The translations under genes were made by a program, and so were the position numbers. DNA of 64,000 nt from Zingiber officinale (lineage: Eukaryota > Streptophyta > Magnoliopsida > Zingiberales > Zingiberaceae): contig NC_056004.1 of assembly GCF_018446385.1 (NCBI RefSeq), positions 31,688,492 to 31,752,491 of the forward strand, written 5' to 3'. Below, piece by piece: positions 11,513-23,612 of the stretch; the first letter of the stretch is position 1, and every line of letters begins with the position of its first letter. A model generated the notes under the pieces. It was not told the origin of the DNA and did no database searches. It saw nothing but the letters and a program-made list of their open reading frames with translations.

Positions 11513-12298
11513 AAGGTAATATGATATATATGTACCAGCTTAAGGGGATATTCAAATGTATAAGGGCCCATAGGCAAATAACCTTAACCTAATCAATGTA
11601 TAGATAGAGGGGGCTCCCTAATTGACTATCCCTTAATCAACACTCACTAAATTGTAGACAACATATCTATGCTCAATCATAAATAAAAAATCACAAAGAA
11701 GATGAAGGAACAATACCCAAAATGACAAATTTCTCATAGACTTGTTAGAAAAGAGAAATTCTCATATATTCATGAAGAAACTAGGTACTTCAAACACAAG
11801 GAGTTATGAGAACTGCCTCGCATTAGATGAAACTGATACTATATTCTCTATGAAGCTTTGCTCGAGTTATCAAGTTGAAACAACAACCTAGATCGGATTA
11901 TCTTTTGCTAATTCTTTTGTTCCTTTATGTTTTACTATTAGCATTCTCTTTTTCTTCAAACTAACGCCATTGTCTTGCTAAGGTGGCTCTTATAGGCAAT
12001 ACAACTCTATTTTGTGGACAACACCTCTAGTCATTCCTTCGTGGGAGAACATCAATATTTTCATAAAAGTAAAAACAAATTTTCTTAATTAAAAATTCTT
12101 TCACAGTGAAATTAAATATCTAAATGATGATAGAAATTTTTCATTCTTTTGGAAATTATTATAAAAAGCAATTAACTCATTTTTTGCTCATGGCGTCCAC
12201 CTTTCTTTCTTTGATTTTCTTTTGATGAATTAAATATAGTTGAATTTATTAGAATACAAAATGTGGGGGATTGAGGGAAACAAAATAAAATCAAAACA
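11513..12298 (+). mobile_element. copia 3' end: polypurine tract and probable LTR remnant
   Basis: The sequence after 11513 reads taatatgatatatatgtacc and then agcttaagggga. This is the usual copia 3' word (LG-YDIYAPA, then a polypurine tract) and is collinear with the RNase H at 9960-10311. The following DNA starts like an LTR (ttcaaatgtataaggg) but its end is not visible. The RTE LINE sits at the right edge. Confidence 0.45.
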
Positions 12299-12442
12299 TT
12301 AGTTAGTATTATATAATAGGCAAGAATTCTCACACCATAGGACCGCTACATCTCCATGAGAACTTGGGTGTAGTGTTAAATAGACAAGAGTTCTCACACC
12401 ATAAGTTGGATAAGAACAAATATAATAGGAAAACTAATAATC

Positions 12443-13400
12443 TAAGATTTGAAACATGGAACATAGGAGCTCTCACTGATAAATCAATGGAGGTAGTAGA
12501 TATGATGATTAGGAGAAGAATTAGTATTTTGTGTGTACAAGAGACAAAATGGGTAGGTGAGAAGGTAAAAATGATAGAGAACTCGGGTTTTAAGTTATGG
12601 TACACTGGAAAGACTAAAACAAGAAATGAAGTGGGTATTATTGTAGATAGTTTGTTAAAGAATGAAGTTGTAGGAGTAGTTAGAAAAGGGGATAGAATTA
12701 TAACCCTTAAAATAATAGTGACAAAAAAAACTATGACATAATTAGTGTATATGCACCACAAGTAAGATTAGATGAAGCTACCAAATCAAGGTTTTGGGAT
12801 GACTTAGATGAAATATTACAAAATATTCCATCAAATGAAATTATTTTAATAGGAGGTGATCTAAATGGACATGTCGGAGTGAAAAATGAGGAATATGAGA
12901 GGGTACATGGGAGTTATGGGTTTGGAACGAGAAATGAGGAAGGAAAACTATATTAGATTTTACGATAGCATATGAACTTATATTAACTAATACGTTTTTT
13001 AAGAAAAGAGAAAAACACTTAGTCACATTCAAAAGTGGGAATAATAAATCGTAAATTGACTTTCTTATGGTTAGGAAGAAGGATAGAAAGATTTGTAAAG
13101 ATTGCAAAGTCATCCCTGGAGAAATTTTAACTACCCAATATAGGTTAGTAGTGTTAGATATACGCCTCAAACATAGTATCAATAGAAAAAAAATATATAC
13201 GATTCCTAGAATAAAGTGGTGAAAGTTAAAGGATGGGAAGCAAAATATATTTAAGGAGAAGGTATAAGTACAAGCATTAGGTGAAATATACGATGACTCT
13301 AATACAACATGGGAAAAGATGGTATCAAAGTTGAAAATAATAGCTAAGAGTGTATTCGGTGAGTCAAAGGGACATGCACCACTAAATAAGAAATCTTGGT
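12443..13400 (+). pseudogene. RTE LINE AP endonuclease domain
   Basis: The frame at 12364-12741 contains the endonuclease opening FETWNIGALTDKS, RRRISILCVQETKWVG and a NEVGIIVD stretch, the conserved WN-G-L, QETKW and GVGI patterns of RTE endonucleases. The enzyme nicks target DNA for target-primed reverse transcription. After 12741 the reading continues in other frames (a LIGGDLNGHVG-like stretch near 12845-12885, then stops). An A-run near 12723-12730 coincides with a frame change. The minus-strand frames 12330-12761 and 12841-13500 are shadows. Confidence 0.8.
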
Positions 13401-13564
13401 GGTGGAATGAGAAAGTACAAGAGAAAGTGAAGGAAAAAACGAATAGCTTATAAAGAACTATATATTTGTAAAAACGAGAAAAACTTAAAAAAATACACAA
13501 TAGCCAAGAAAGAAGCTAAGAAAGTAGTGAGTGAAGCAAAAAATGAAACTTTTGAACTATTATA

Positions 13565-15120
13565 TTGAAAATTGAATACAAAAGAAGGGGAAAGAGACAT
13601 TATAGAATAGCTAAAGTGAGAGAAAGAAAAACAAGAGATCTTAGCCAAATAAAATGTATTAAAGATGAATGTAATAGGATATTAGTAAACGATGGAGAAA
13701 TAAAAGAGCGGTGGAAGAGGTATTTTCATCAACTTTTTAATGAAGGTTTAGATGACCAACTTAACTTAGGTAATTTAAGTAGGTCAAATGAGTATAGAAA
13801 TTTTAATTTTTATCGTAGAATTCAAACTTCATAAGTAAAACAAACTTTAAATAAGACGCATAATGGAAAAGCCGTTGGACCAGATGATATTCCGATAAAG
13901 GTATGGAAGTGGCTAGGGAAATAAGGTATTGAATGACTTACTAAAGTATTTAGCATGATATTGAAAACGAAAAAAATGCTTAATCAATGGAGGATAAGTA
14001 CTCTAGTTCTCTTATATAAGAATAAGGGAGACGTACAAAATTGTGCAAACTATAGGGGTATTAAACTAATGAGTCATACTATGAAACTTTGGAAAAAAAT
14101 AATAGAAAAAAGATTAAGGTTCATGTCTTGAAGGTCGATAATAGAAGCTATACATCTTTTTAGATAACTAATTGAAAAATATGCAAAAACAAGATTTACA
14201 CATGGTATTCATTAACTTAGAAAAAACTTATGATAGAGTCCCAAGAGAAATTATATGGAGAATTCTAGAAAAGAGAGGTGTTAGCGTAATATATATTAAA
14301 CTAATCAAGGATATGTACAAAGATGTAACGATCAAAGTAAAGACTTCAGGCAGAGTAACTGAAGCATTTCCAATAAAGATATGGGTTACATAAAGGATGA
14401 GCTCTAAGTCCTTATCTTTTTACACTAATTATGGACGAACTCACTTCGCACATTCAAGACATAATGCAAGTTGTTGGCAAATGATATTATTTTGGTAGAT
14501 GAAACACATGAAGGAGTAAATGCTAAACTAGAATATTGGCGGGAAGCACTATAAGGGAATGGTTTTAAGCTTAATAGATTAAAGACAGAATATATGAAAT
14601 TTAAGTTTAGTAATATTAGAAGTAATGAGACAATTGTTAAGATAGGAGAGGACGAGTTGTCCGGAACCGAGAGAGTTAAATATTTAGGATCAATTTTGCA
14701 AAACGATGGAGGGATTGAGAGAGATGTCTTTCATAGAATACAAGCAAGATGGTTGAAATGGAGGGGAGCGTCGAGTGTTTTATGTGACCATAAAGTACCT
14801 CTCAAACTTAAAGGTAAGTTCTATAAAACCACAGTTAGACCTGCTATGTTATATGAAGCTGAATGTTGAGTTATGATTGGAGCACATGAGCAGAAGATGA
14901 GAGTTGCAGAAATGAGGATGTTAAGGTGAATGTGTAGACATACGACGATGGACAAAATAAGAAATGAGAGCATTAGAGAGAAAGTCGGAGTTGCATCTAT
15001 TGAGGAAAAACTCCGAGAGACACGTTTAAGATGATACGGACATGTACTTAGATGACCAATAAATGCTCCAGTTAGGCGATGTGAAACTATGATAAACATG
15101 CATATCAAACAAGGAAGAGG
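13565..15120 (+). pseudogene. RTE LINE reverse transcriptase and C-terminal region
   Basis: In order and across frames: GKAVGPDDIPIKVWK near 13865, NYRGIKLMSHTMKLW near 14048, [19 protein letters not shown] near 14195-14250 (RT motif with F-LEKAYDRV), a LSPYLFT stretch near 14405, and LANDIILVDE near 14474. The last is the FADD box, in which the first catalytic Asp is Asn (AAT at 14480-14482). A KYLGSILQNDGGI and KVPLKLKGKFYKT stretch follows at 14594-14869. The dead active site plus many stops show inactivity. Confidence 0.85.
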
Positions 15121-15288
15121 AAGACCAAAAAAGACTTGGTTAGCAACAATAAAATAAAATAAAATTTATTTAAATATAGATGATGATATAGTAGGAGATA
15201 GAGCTCAATGACGTAAAAAGATTCATATAGCTGACCCCTCCTAGTGGGAAAAAGCTTGGTTGTTGTTGTTAGTTAGTATTATAAAATA

Positions 15289-16390
15289 ATTTAATTGATT
15301 GAAATATTACTAATGATATTATCTTGCATAGAGGTCCATAAGCTCAATGGAGTGGTTAGATCCATATAGCTCATCCAAATTAGTTGGGAAATTTGTGAGC
15401 CCACTTCATAATTTCACAATGAGTAGATAATCAAAACCCTTATTTTACTCTCATGATCGACCCAAAGTGAAATTTAAATGGCCAAACTGTACTTTCAACA
15501 CACTTTAACAATAAACTACACAATAGGTGGACAAATTTGAAATAGTCATCTCTAAGTGTAATTCAATATCGAAATAAGTTTCGTGATATACGCATGCACT
15601 GTAATCCTAGACTAATCCTGAACAAAACCTAATTTAATTTACAAATGGATTTACGCTAGAAATTAGAGGACAGATTAGGTCATTTTCTCCTAAAACCATA
15701 GTAGTGGTTTGTCATAAGACTGTTGAAATCAAGCACTACCTAGGGTCTCCTATATTTAGACAGTCAACTACTTCGAATAAAATTGCAACAACCTTTAAAG
15801 GGAAACTATTATTACGGAAATCAACTAGCTCAATTTGTCTTGCAAGTGTCATCCAACAATTCAAAACTACAAAACAAAGAAATGAGAAAGACCTAATTCT
15901 AATTGTAACCTTAATTTCAGCATACAATGTTGTAATTGTCATCAAACAAAACACCTGGTGTCAAAATGTCCATATCATAATCATCAAACCTAAACATGAA
16001 TCTCATGGAGAAGATTATTTTGGAAATCCAGGAAGTGATGAAGATTTTGATACCCTTGATGAACGCCTATTGATTGAGGAAGGTGCTCAACATCCTACCC
16101 ACACTCACATCTTATCACATATGGAAATATTCAAGCATGTTAACAAAAATATGCATCATGTAGAAACAAAAAGGATGCATGTTAAAAAATTTAATATGAT
16201 TAGTTAAATTATAGTAAAGTTGTAAAGAAGCTTATTCATACCAGCATGTATTGTATTTTGGCACAAAAACAATTACATTTTATTTAGATCTTTGATCAAT
16301 TTGTTTAGCTTTTCAACCATAACACGACGTATCACATATTAATATATATTAACCATTTCATCTTAGTTACACTTGTATGCAGGACCTCTC

Positions 16391-16443
<53 letters not shown>

Positions 16444-17000
16444 ATTTACCCTATCAATTAACTAAACTTTTACCTTATCATGCCTCTCTCCCCCACATGA
16501 GAACCAGCTTCATTTCCCTATCCACATCTTCCTATCCTTTGCCTCTAGCACCACTCTCTTTATCCTTCGGCTCACTCCACCCTCTACTCTCCAATCTCCA
16601 CCCGCCCTTGCGTCCATTTGACCTCACCCTTCTCCAAAGTCCACCATCTACTCTTTGTGATGGAGACAAGTGGCAAGCTCCGTTAAAAGTTTATAACATC
16701 CAAATAAAGATTCCAAAGCTCCAATTTTAATTTGGCATCCTTTGCAAAATGATGAGTCTATTTGGGAAATAATATAAAGTTATTCTAAAGGGTTTTGAAA
16801 GACAAAAGTCGGCTATAAATTTCTAGCAATTCCAATGTGTTTTAACATCCAATGCTTGAAAAATTGCAACATAAATTAAGAGTTTTTATATTTGCTGTGA
16901 GTTTTACGAGTCCTTTATATTTCCTATGTGAGTTTCTATAAGTGCTTTATGTTTCCTATGTGAATCTTTTACGAGTCCTTTGTGTTTTCTATGAGGCCAT
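15289..17000. other. AT-rich DNA without recognised gene
   Basis: Holds an AT microsatellite and a 167-codon plus-strand frame at 15704-16207 with no family motif (its second half is rich in Asp/Glu/His). I do not call it a gene. The stretch ends at the left target-site word of the gypsy element (gccat, 16996-17000). Confidence 0.5.
16394..16440. repeat. (AT)n microsatellite
   Basis: About 23 uninterrupted AT units, the longest microsatellite in the window. Confidence 0.95.
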
Positions 17001-18502
17001 TGATAAGTGTGAAATATATAGGGTTTTCATCATGTTTTTGCACTACATTCGACCCACTTTTGCATGCATAATTTGGTATAACTTGATTTTATGCTTCATT
17101 TTCATATTTTATTGTTCCTAGATACTGCTCATGTATATTTTTGATGATAGGAGCGAAACGGGGAGTGAAAAGACCAAGCCAAAAGCCATGCCCTACCATG
17201 GGAGGTCGTGGCTAGTGCCACAGCCTGTGGCTCTGCCGCCTTGCCATAGGTGGTCGTGGCCAACGCCTCCGCCCGTGGCAGGCTCTGCCGCCACGCCATG
17301 GCTTGCATGTGGCCAGCGCCATAGGTCATGGCCACTAGATCTGAGCTTTCTCACCGACACGACCGCTCGTGCCCAGCGGCACGGGCCGTGTCACGCGACT
17401 GACCTTAGCACCTATAAAAGGGGATTCGATCAAATCGACCCGAGGCTGGGACTAGGGGATTTCGTCCCCCTCCTTGGGAGAGGGTTTTCCCCTCTTGGGG
17501 AAACCCTAGAGCCATCGTGATCTGTCCATCTCCAGTGCAAGGAACTACTCCAAAGACAACGAGAATCTTTTCCCTAAGCATCTCTCTATCTCTATTAATT
17601 ATTTTCATCTATATGAATGCTTTCATTTGTGTCTTTGGATTGTAATGCCTTTGTTATGGAGTAGTTCTCATGATTCTAGGATGTAGGGAGTAGCTCTTTT
17701 GTTATGTGAACATTTTTTCTGGTAATCTTTATGTTTGTATGTTTCTTGTTCGATGAAATGTATGTTTATGATCTGGATCTACCGTGTTAACACGATCTCG
17801 ATACCAAAAGTACGAGATTTGTATCCCACAAAGGATTGGGGATGAACCGAAGGGAGAATCTGACCCTTCGACCGTATAAAATCGAGACATGGAAAGTTGG
17901 ATATGAAAGTGCAACCCGATTTGCCGGGAGGAACCCTAGGCGATCATAGAACTTAATGGATCATACCTAATACGTTAGTTGATTAGGGTTGATACGTCAT
18001 TGTAGAAGCAAAAATTCACATCGAATACCATAGGATGATCTACCTATATAAATACACATTGAGGAATGGAAACCAAACATAAATTAAGTGTTTACAATCA
18101 TTTAGGTGAAACTGAAATCCTAGAATTACCTTCATCACTGCCTTCTCTTGGTGATCTCACCGTCATTTCCTGTGATAACCCTCTGTTCTCTCTCTCTCTT
18201 TGTGTGATCACCACTGTTGTCACCCACTGCCTTCTCATTGAGGTCTTACTGCCTTTCTATTGTGATCTCTCTGATTCCCTCATCTCTGCCTCTCTACTCA
18301 CACTCTTTCCCTCACTTCTCTCGCTCTTTCCTTCACTTTTTGCTCTCAATTTCTAGTTTTCAAGCGCTCGTAAACCAACCTCCAATTGTCTAAATAATTT
18401 GCTATGTGAAGTTAACTAGTGCTTAATCAATAATCCCTGTGGATTCAATTTTATCAGTACTTGACGATACTTTTGTGCACTTGTGGATTTGCCACAACAT
18501 CA
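17001..18502 (+). repeat. gypsy 5' LTR, copy B
   Basis: TG...CA ends, about 1.5 kb. It contains the CACGACC/GGGCCGTGTC region (17355-17397), a TATA box at 17413, and a TCTC-rich end with ...CCACAACATCA before the primer site. Confidence 0.85.
17413..17419 (+). promoter_or_regulatory. LTR TATA box
   Basis: TATAAAA just downstream of the GC-rich palindrome region in the 5' LTR. Confidence 0.6.
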
Positions 18503-18508
18503 AATTTT

Positions 18509-18526
18509 TGGCACCATTGTCGGGAA
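18509..18526 (+). promoter_or_regulatory. Primer-binding site, tRNA-Asp type, degenerate
   Basis: TGGCACCATTGTCGGGAA six bases after the LTR end. It resembles the TGGCGCCGTTGCCGGGGA complement of tRNA-Asp used by Athila-like plant gypsy elements, with CpG-type C-to-T and G-to-A changes. Confidence 0.75.
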
Positions 18527-18683
18527 CTGTTTCGATTAACATTAGTTGATTAACATTTAAGTTACTCTAGACTTGTTAATAGATTTTTCATTTACTTATT
18601 TTTCTTTATTTCTGCATTTTTATTTCTTACAATTTAAATTCTGCATTTCAGTTTTTCTAATAATTGTGTTTTTCTAAGATTCA

Positions 18684-19640
18684 ATGAGCACTAACCTTTC
18701 AACTAGACCTTTAGGAGAATTTTTCGTACTCATTTCTAGAAGATTCAGATCTCCCATTGTGCAATCCCAGATTGAAGCAGACAATTTTCAACTTAACCCA
18801 GAATTAATTTTCATGATACAAGGTCACAGATTTAGAGGAGAAAATTTAGAAAACCCTTATGAACACCTGGAGATATTTCTTGGATATATGGTGAATTACG
18901 AGGGAGTCTCTACTGATGTTGTTCGGTTGATTGCATTTTTTTTAGCATCAAAGATAGAGCAAGGACTTGGTTTTATTCTCTCTCTCCGCAAAGCATAACA
19001 AGTTGGGAATAATTGGAGCAACGATTCTTGAATTACCTTTTCCCTCCAAGAAGAACAGTGTACATGAGGAATTACATCACAAATTTTACTCAGGAAGATG
19101 GAGAATCACTATTTGAAGCATAAGATAGATTCAAAGGGTTATTAAGGCAGTGTCCTCACCATGGGTTGGAAAGATGACTAACAGTGCACATATTCTACAT
19201 AGGGATTTTTTTTTCAAGTAAGAGATTTTTAGATTCAACGAGGTTCCTTGATAAACAAAAGTTTAGAAGAAACATATACATTAATTGATCTAGTGACAAC
19301 GAACCTCTAGGGATGGTCAAGTGAAAACTTAGTGACATCTCCCTCGAGAATTCTAGAAGTGCGATCCATGAATGCAACTGTGTCAATTGAACAAGATGCA
19401 ATGTAACTTTCCATGAGACTTGAAAATAACAAAACACAGAATGAGAAGTCGTAAAAAAAAGAGAAGTCCAATACAGATTGTAATGCTTTCAAGTTTAGAT
19501 GTGACGAGAATCTTGAAGAATTTATGAAAGATTTGTATAGAAATGAGGGGGAGAACAAAGGGAAATCGCAAATACTCAATTTCAACACTCCAGAAAATGT
19601 CTATAGGCCACAGGTACCCTTCCCTCAACGGTTGGCACAC
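18684..19640 (+). pseudogene. gypsy gag remnant, copy B
   Basis: Near-identical to 16-970. The open frame at 18684-18998 has the same gag motifs (LNPELIFMIQ, NPYEHLE). The rest is frameshifted with stops at the same places as copy A, so gag was already broken before the duplication. Confidence 0.8.
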
Positions 19641-19912
19641 TATAACATTGGACAAGCAATTTGGATCTCCGCCACTTGGTAAAAAGGGGTCTGAGGATAG
19701 GAATCAGAAATCCACTCTAATGACGCAGCAAGATAATTTTGTACTATAAATCCCTTTCTCACAAAGGCAAGATATAATTATGAGCGAAGACAAATTGCGT
19801 AGATTATGTGATAATAATTTAGTTGCATGCAAATTGGTTGAATTAAATCAGGATGATGAATTTTCAAATGATGATGAACTAGTCACTTGCAGCCAAGATT
19901 TAAAATCTCGAT

Positions 19913-20871
19913 ATGTGCCAAGGTTTCGGTCATAGACCGAAACGATACGGTTTGGATATCGTATTGTGCCGTGCCGATACAGTTTCGATATTTTTTTTAT
20001 TTATATATAGTAATTATTAAATAAATATGTTTATGGTATATTAATAAGTTGTATATTGATTTTATACAAGTTTTTGAACAACCTAATATGATTAGAAAAA
20101 ATAATTAAATATAGTTTTCTTTAAAGTTGTATTATTAACTCGAATTAAAATTGATATATCATAATCATATAAATTAATTGTTTATTCATTTAATTAATTA
20201 TTAGTTTAAATCTTATATATTTAAAATAGTAAAAAAAAAAAAATCAAAATATCAATTAAACAGTAACAAAATATAAATAGTAACAAAAAATTATCAATAT
20301 AAATATGATTTATTAGAATTTTTTTAGTAAAATTTAAAACAGTAAAAAAGAATTTTATAATATCAATTAATATTTTTTTTATTTTAAATATATTTATAGC
20401 GATAATTTAATTAGGCTTTATAAAAGTCTATTCAAAATATCACATCTTAGTTGGGAAATGTTTAAATTAATTAAATCTTTTTTCTTTTTAACAGTACGAC
20501 ATAACAGTACGCACCGTCCCGTGAGAAGCGCTCACGTGGCGCTTCCGGCGGCGGCGGCACTTCTAGTGCCGGTGGAGGTATCCCGCGGTGCTTCTAGCGC
20601 CACCGGAAGCATTGCGAGACGCTTCTGATGGTGTTGAAAGCGTCGCAAGACGCTTCTGATGGTGCCGGAAGCGTCGCGCGACACTTCAAGCTCGCCTCCG
20701 CACCACTAGTGTCTTGCGACGCTTCCGGTGGGGCGGAGGCGTCCTGCAGTCGTCGATTGCGTGCAGATGACGCACACGAAATTTATTACGTGCGGTGTCG
20801 ATTTCGCTTCCACACGGGAATGGTAAATTCTAGCGGTTTCGGGCGGCATGGCTCAGCACTTCAAACCTTGC
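19913..20871. mobile_element. Insert in gypsy internal region (copy B)
   Basis: Counterpart of about 1245-2170. The left edge carries a perfect inverted repeat, GTTTCGGTC-ata-GACCGAAAC (one mismatch in copy A). The GC-rich part contains one extra 31-bp unit (two gcttctgatggtg words at 20621 and 20652) absent from copy A. Confidence 0.45.
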
Positions 20872-22205
20872 TTGCAACTTTATTGGACTACTTAATGATG
20901 AAGATTTTTATGATAAGATGATCATTTTGAAGTTTCTTATGAAATTATTGATTCTCCTAGTGATGAAATTGATCTTAGTAAATTATCTAACGCTATATGT
21001 GATGAAGTTAATGTTTTAGAAGGAAGTGTAGGGAACCGTGTTATGGAAGCAGTATCTCATGAATCACTTCCAGTGTTCCCACAACCACTCGATATTATGG
21101 AAATTGTAGAAAATGATCAAGTTGTGGATATAAGTGTGGGGACTCATGCAGAGAATCACCACTTTTGGTTGTACTACCACCTGAGCCAGAACCATCATTT
21201 CATCCAAAAGAAGCCTCATCCACTTGTTTAGTACTCCTCAGCAATGCAAGGTCAACATTTCTTGTGATCTTTTAGAAAATTTCATAGAGATACCTATAAT
21301 TGATCTTGTTGGATGTGACTCAATTTCTGATGCATGTTTCATCAAATTCAATATAGTTCTAGCTCTATCTTATATAATATGCATGTGGGAGGTATATTTT
21401 CCCTGTGAGTGTGTAGATTTTCACAAAGCCAGGATTTAGATGCTCACACTAAACCGTCTCCGACCATCAGAAAGAACTCGCAAGGAGACGAAGATAGAGA
21501 GAGTGGCGCTACACCATATTGATCGGATGATGACAACTCTCTTCATTATAACATGGTTAATTTGAAGGAAAGTCCGGAAGTATTCATAGTAATGATTCAT
21601 TTTGTTAGACTAGTACCATGGTGACCATAAGTGACCCCTTTCTCAATATTTTAGTTACTGAATCATGTTCGGTTTGTGAAAGCTCATTTGGAAAAATTGA
21701 ATTCCTAAATGAGAAGGAAACATTTGAAATACAATAAAACACTTGAGTGACAAAAGGAATAAAAATGAAAATGAAAGAAAATGAATAGTGGAAATAAAGG
21801 GATAAAAAAAAGCTGTCATGAGTGGAAATGATAAGATGCCCCTCTAAGACCGAGTTAGGTGACTGGGGTTATCTATCCATTGCTCTCAATACTGAGCATA
21901 CCTTTGAGACTTTGTGTTGGGAAGAGGGGACGAACCTTGCGTATGGCAGGTATGTGCCTAACGCTGGAAACTATGGAAACACAATGAAATGATGACTTGA
22001 GTTACAAAGGAACTTGAAACCTTAGGAACAAATTATATACTGTGCACCTAAGCTAGCTCGTTAGGCTTGATGAAACTAATTGAATACCTTTGCTTAAAGA
22101 TGATACTGCCTGATAGGATTAGATGAACTTATTAAAATTTAGGAGATATGAACTCACATGCATTCTTGATATTGATATTTGCTTGAGGACAAGCAAGGGT
22201 TAGGT
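20872..22205 (+). other. Degenerate gypsy internal DNA and 3' UTR, copy B
   Basis: As 2171-3478, but a block at about 21497-21590 is unrelated to the equivalent block of copy A (about 2796-2868), while sequence on both sides matches. Confidence 0.65.
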
Positions 22206-23612
22206 CTATAGGATTTTCACACTACATGTAACCCACATTTGCATGCATAATTTGATATAACTTGGTTTTATGCTTCATTTCATGTTTTATTGTTCCTATA
22301 TACTACTCTTGTGTATTTTGGATGACAGGAGCGAAACGGGGAGCGAAAAGGCCAAGCCAAAAGCCATGTCTTGCCACGGGCAGCCCTGGCTATCGCCATG
22401 GATCATGGCAAGCTCGACCACCAAGCCATGGGAGTCCGTATCCAGCGTTAGGGGTCATGGCCGCTAGATCTGAGCTTTCTCATGTGACACGGCCGCTGGT
22501 GCCCAGCGGCACGGGCCGTGTCACGCGGCCTACCTTAGCACCTATAAAAATGGATTCGATCAGATCGGTCCGGGACCGGGACAAAGGGACTTCATCCCCC
22601 TCCTTAGGAAAGGGTTTTCCCATCTTGGGGAAACCCTAGAGCCATCACGATCCATCCATCTCCGGCGCAAGGAACTACTATACCGGGAATCTTCTTCCTA
22701 AGCATCTCTTTATCTCTATTAATTGTTTTCATCTATATGAATACTTTCATTTGTGTCTTTGGATTGCAATTCATTTGTTATGGAGTAGTTCTCATGATTC
22801 TAGGATGTAGGGACTAGCTCTTTTGTTATGTGAACAATTTTTCAGGTAATCTATGTGTTTGCATATTTTTTGTTCGATGAGATGTGTGTTTATGATTTGG
22901 ATCTACCGTATTAACACGATCTCAATACCAAAAGCATGAAATTTGTATCCCACGAGGGATTGGGGATGAACCGAAAGGAGAACCTGACCCTCCGATCCTT
23001 AGAAAACTGAGACGCGGAGAGTCAGATACGAAAGTGAAACCCGATTTACTGCAAGGAACCCTAGGCAATTATAGAACTTAATGGATCATACCTAATACGT
23101 TAAACAATTAGGGTTGATATGCTGTTTTAGAAGAAAAAGTTCACATCGAATACCATAGGATGGTCTACCTATATAAATATACATTGAGGACTGAAAACCA
23201 AATATAGATTAGGTGTTTCCAATCATTTGGGTGAAACCGAAATCCTAGAATTGCCTTCACCACTGCCTTCTCTCAGTGATCTCACTACCATTTCCTGTGA
23301 TAACCCTCTGCTCTCTCTCTCTCTCTCTCTCTCTCTTTGTGATCACTAAGGTCCTACTGCCTTTCTATTGTAATCTCTCTGATTCCCTCTTTTCTGCCTC
23401 TCTACTCATCATACTCTTTCCCTCACTTCTCTCGCTCTTTCCTTCTCTCTCTACCCTCAATTTCTAGTTTTCAAGCACTCGTGAACCAACCTCCAATTGT
23501 CTAGATAATTCGCTGTACGAAGTTAACTAGTACTTAATGAACAATCTCTGTGGATTCGATCTTATTATTACTTGACGACACTTCCGTGCACTTGCGGATT
23601 TGTCGCACAACA
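22206..23612 (+). repeat. gypsy 3' LTR, copy B
   Basis: Near-identical to 3479-4885. TATA box at 22543-22549, CT microsatellite at 23311-23336, end CAACA at 23612. Confidence 0.85.

Larger units (their letters stand above)
12299..15288 (+). mobile_element. RTE-clade LINE with 20-bp target duplication
   Basis: A non-LTR retrotransposon body at 12319-15268 is flanked by 20-bp direct repeats (12299-12318 and 15269-15288, one mismatch, ttagttagtattata core). The 3' end is GAAAAAGCTTGG followed by a short (TTG)n run, as in plant RTE LINEs. It encodes an AP endonuclease then a reverse transcriptase, both broken. The length of about 2.95 kb is near full size. The 5' end contains two copies of an AAGARTTCTCACACCATA word 57 bp apart. 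Confidence 0.9.
17001..23612 (+). mobile_element. Ty3-gypsy element with both LTRs, pol-less (copy B)
   Basis: The 5' LTR begins TGATAAGTGT at 17001, and the 3' LTR ends CAACA at 23612. Flanking 5-bp words gccat (16996-17000) and accat (23613-23617) agree in four positions and look like a target duplication. The internal region has a tRNA-Asp-like primer site, a gag remnant and a foreign insert, but no RT or integrase. The LTRs differ much from each other while copies A and B of the 3' half are nearly the same. The insertion is therefore old and the duplication younger. Confidence 0.9.

Noticed and set aside
12330..13500. Minus-strand frames of 143 and 219 codons
   Set aside because: Antisense of the LINE endonuclease region, which has clear family motifs on the plus strand.
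15704..16207. 167-codon plus-strand frame
   Set aside because: No recognisable family, no promoter or splice context, and composition like the surrounding AT-rich DNA; not strong enough to call.
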